The notes below the pieces were generated by a model, which ran no database searches, was not told the DNA's origin, and saw only the letters and a program-made list of their open reading frames with translations. Source: Natronorubrum texcoconense (GTDB lineage Archaea; Halobacteriota; Halobacteria; Halobacteriales; Natrialbaceae). From it: a DNA stretch of 64,000 nucleotides. Position numbers and translations under genes: made by a program. The stretch is taken from NCBI RefSeq assembly GCF_900100335.1, contig NZ_FNFE01000005.1:248001-312000 (forward strand), read 5' to 3'. Shown here piece after piece: positions 63,213-64,000 of this stretch (position 1 is its first letter; each line of letters opens with the position of its first letter).

Positions 63213-63866
63213 ATGAGCACCAACGAAACGACGATAGGCTCCGTCGAACGCCAACCTTCGGGACCACGGTGGGGCAACGCCACTCAACACGCAGTCGACA
63301 GCTATCTCCACGCCAACGACGCGCTGTTCTCCGCGTTCGGTCTCTCCGCCCCGAGGACGACGGACGATCGAATCGACGCACCGATCGGCGGACTGACCTA
63401 CGCGGCACCCGACTGGTCGATGGAGCGATCGGCGGAACGCGTCGACGAACTCGACGTGGGATCGTACGTCCGATTCACGAAGTCCATTCCGGCAAGTGAC
63501 CTCGAAGCGTTCGCGCGGATCAGCGGTGATACGAACCGGCTACACCTGGAGGAGTCGTTCGCGACCCACACGCGCTTCGACGGCCGCATCGCCCACGGAG
63601 CGCTCGTCGCGGGGACGATCAGTGCCGCCCTCGCTCGCCTCCCCGGACTCGCGATCTACCTCTCGCAAAACCTGCAGTTCAACGCGCCGGTCTATCCCGG
63701 CGATACCGTCACCGCCGAGTGTGAAATCGTCGAGACGCTCGGGGGTGGGCGCTACCGCCTCGCCACCACGGTGTACGACGAGGACGGCGACGCCGTGATC
63801 GACGGCGAGGCGGTCGTCCTCGTCGAAGATCGATCGCCAGTAGCGGCGACGACTCCGGATCTGTGA
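63213..63866 (+). CDS. MaoC-family (R)-hydratase/dehydratase
   Basis: 217 residues. The C-terminal hotdog domain (about 80-205) carries the hydratase-2 motif AFARISGDTNRLHLEESFA, followed by RFDGRIAHGAL, with the catalytic Asp and His. An N-terminal extension of ~75 residues (RWGNATQHAVDSYLHANDALF) is helical and resembles phasin-like regions of haloarchaeal MaoC/PhaJ proteins. The enzyme hydrates trans-2-enoyl-CoA to (R)-3-hydroxyacyl-CoA, a supply route for polyhydroxyalkanoate. An opposing gene tail begins 50 bases downstream. Confidence 0.87.
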   Translation: MSTNETTIGSVERQPSGPRWGNATQHAVDSYLHANDALFSAFGLSAPRTTDDRIDAPIGGLTYAAPDWSMERSAERVDELDVGSYVRFTKSIPASDLEAFARISGDTNRLHLEESFATHTRFDGRIAHGALVAGTISAALARLPGLAIYLSQNLQFNAPVYPGDTVTAECEIVETLGGGRYRLATTVYDEDGDAVIDGEAVVLVEDRSPVAATTPDL

Positions 63867-63915
63867 CGCGACCGACGTCGCGTATCGAAAGCGTTCAGAC
63901 GCGTCAACCCTGTTT

Positions 63916-64000
63916 TTACAGCCGGGACAGTCGCTGATTCAGTATCGTTCGAGTCTGTTCCGTACCGTCGTCCGGAGCATCACTAGGAAACTCGAGGCTC
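63916..64000 (-). CDS. C-terminal tail of an unidentified protein (partial)
   Basis: A minus-strand frame enters at the window edge and reads EFPSDAPDDGTEQTRTILNQ, then RLSRL and a stop (TAA at 63918-63916). The acidic, helical composition is typical of a genuine haloarchaeal C-terminus. Next to a MaoC gene, a PHA-locus protein (PhaE, phasin or its AbrB-like regulator) would fit, but 27 residues cannot prove it. A T-run at 63913-63917 lies between the two convergent genes. Confidence 0.4.
   Translation of the reverse strand, partial: SLEFPSDAPDDGTEQTRTILNQRLSRL

Noticed and set aside
1-64000. tRNA, rRNA or an intact insertion sequence
   Set aside because: I recognised no cloverleaf, rRNA core or transposase on either strand by reading; a covariance-model and IS search would be decisive.

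Overview
The window is a high-GC archaeal chromosome segment, almost certainly from a haloarchaeon and probably a Natrialbaceae-like genus. The proteins are very acidic (Asp/Glu-rich). Many genes look leaderless, with a TATA-like AT-rich box 20-30 bases before the ATG. Secreted proteins carry Tat (RR) lipoprotein signals or a PGF-CTERM tail, and HTH-10, Lrp and IclR regulators are present. I recognised no rRNA, tRNA, CRISPR array or intact insertion sequence.

Layout. 1-5.8 kb: a truncated Tat-exported alpha/beta hydrolase, then a complete LivKHMGF-type ABC importer split into two divergent units. 6.5-21.5 kb: an IclR regulator, a UbiA-type prenyltransferase, an ADP-forming acyl-CoA synthetase (two subunits), and a gentisate-type aromatic degradation set (FAH-family hydrolase, gentisate 1,2-dioxygenase, FAD monooxygenase, hotdog thioesterase), ending with a large D-lactate dehydrogenase-like FAD/Fe-S protein. 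The importer may feed aromatic acids into this set (inference). A 1-kb non-coding stretch beside the monooxygenase holds five copies of the dyad TGGWCCA.

22.5-26 kb: an Lrp-like regulator, a class III aminotransferase, an IclR regulator, and a scar where two dead genes meet tail to tail: a decayed acyl-CoA synthetase alpha subunit and the first ~48 codons of a thiamine-diphosphate enzyme.

26.8-47.8 kb is the most striking region. In an organism without peptidoglycan it combines a dipeptide/oligopeptide ABC importer (DppABCDF), a PBP4-type DD-carboxypeptidase, a YkfC-like NlpC/P60 endopeptidase, an L-Ala-D/L-Glu-type epimerase, a diaminopimelate-decarboxylase-like PLP enzyme, an N-acyl-D-amino-acid deacylase, two serine beta-lactamase-fold hydrolases, an amidase, an M42 aminopeptidase and an HTH-10 regulator. 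None of the hydrolases shows a signal peptide. I read this as a probable intracellular pathway for eating bacterial cell-wall peptides, parallel to Bacillus ykfABCD/dpp.

48-58.7 kb holds an aldehyde dehydrogenase, a DUF234-type ATPase, two MFS carriers, a second class III aminotransferase with an Lrp regulator, a dead sodium:solute symporter, a lipoprotein, and small zinc proteins. 58.9-62.9 kb encodes two tandem exported proteins made almost entirely of Ser/Asp/Glu/Arg repeats. In each, one Cys precedes the repeat and one lies exactly 40 residues from the C-terminus. The window ends with a MaoC-family hydratase and the tail of an opposing gene.
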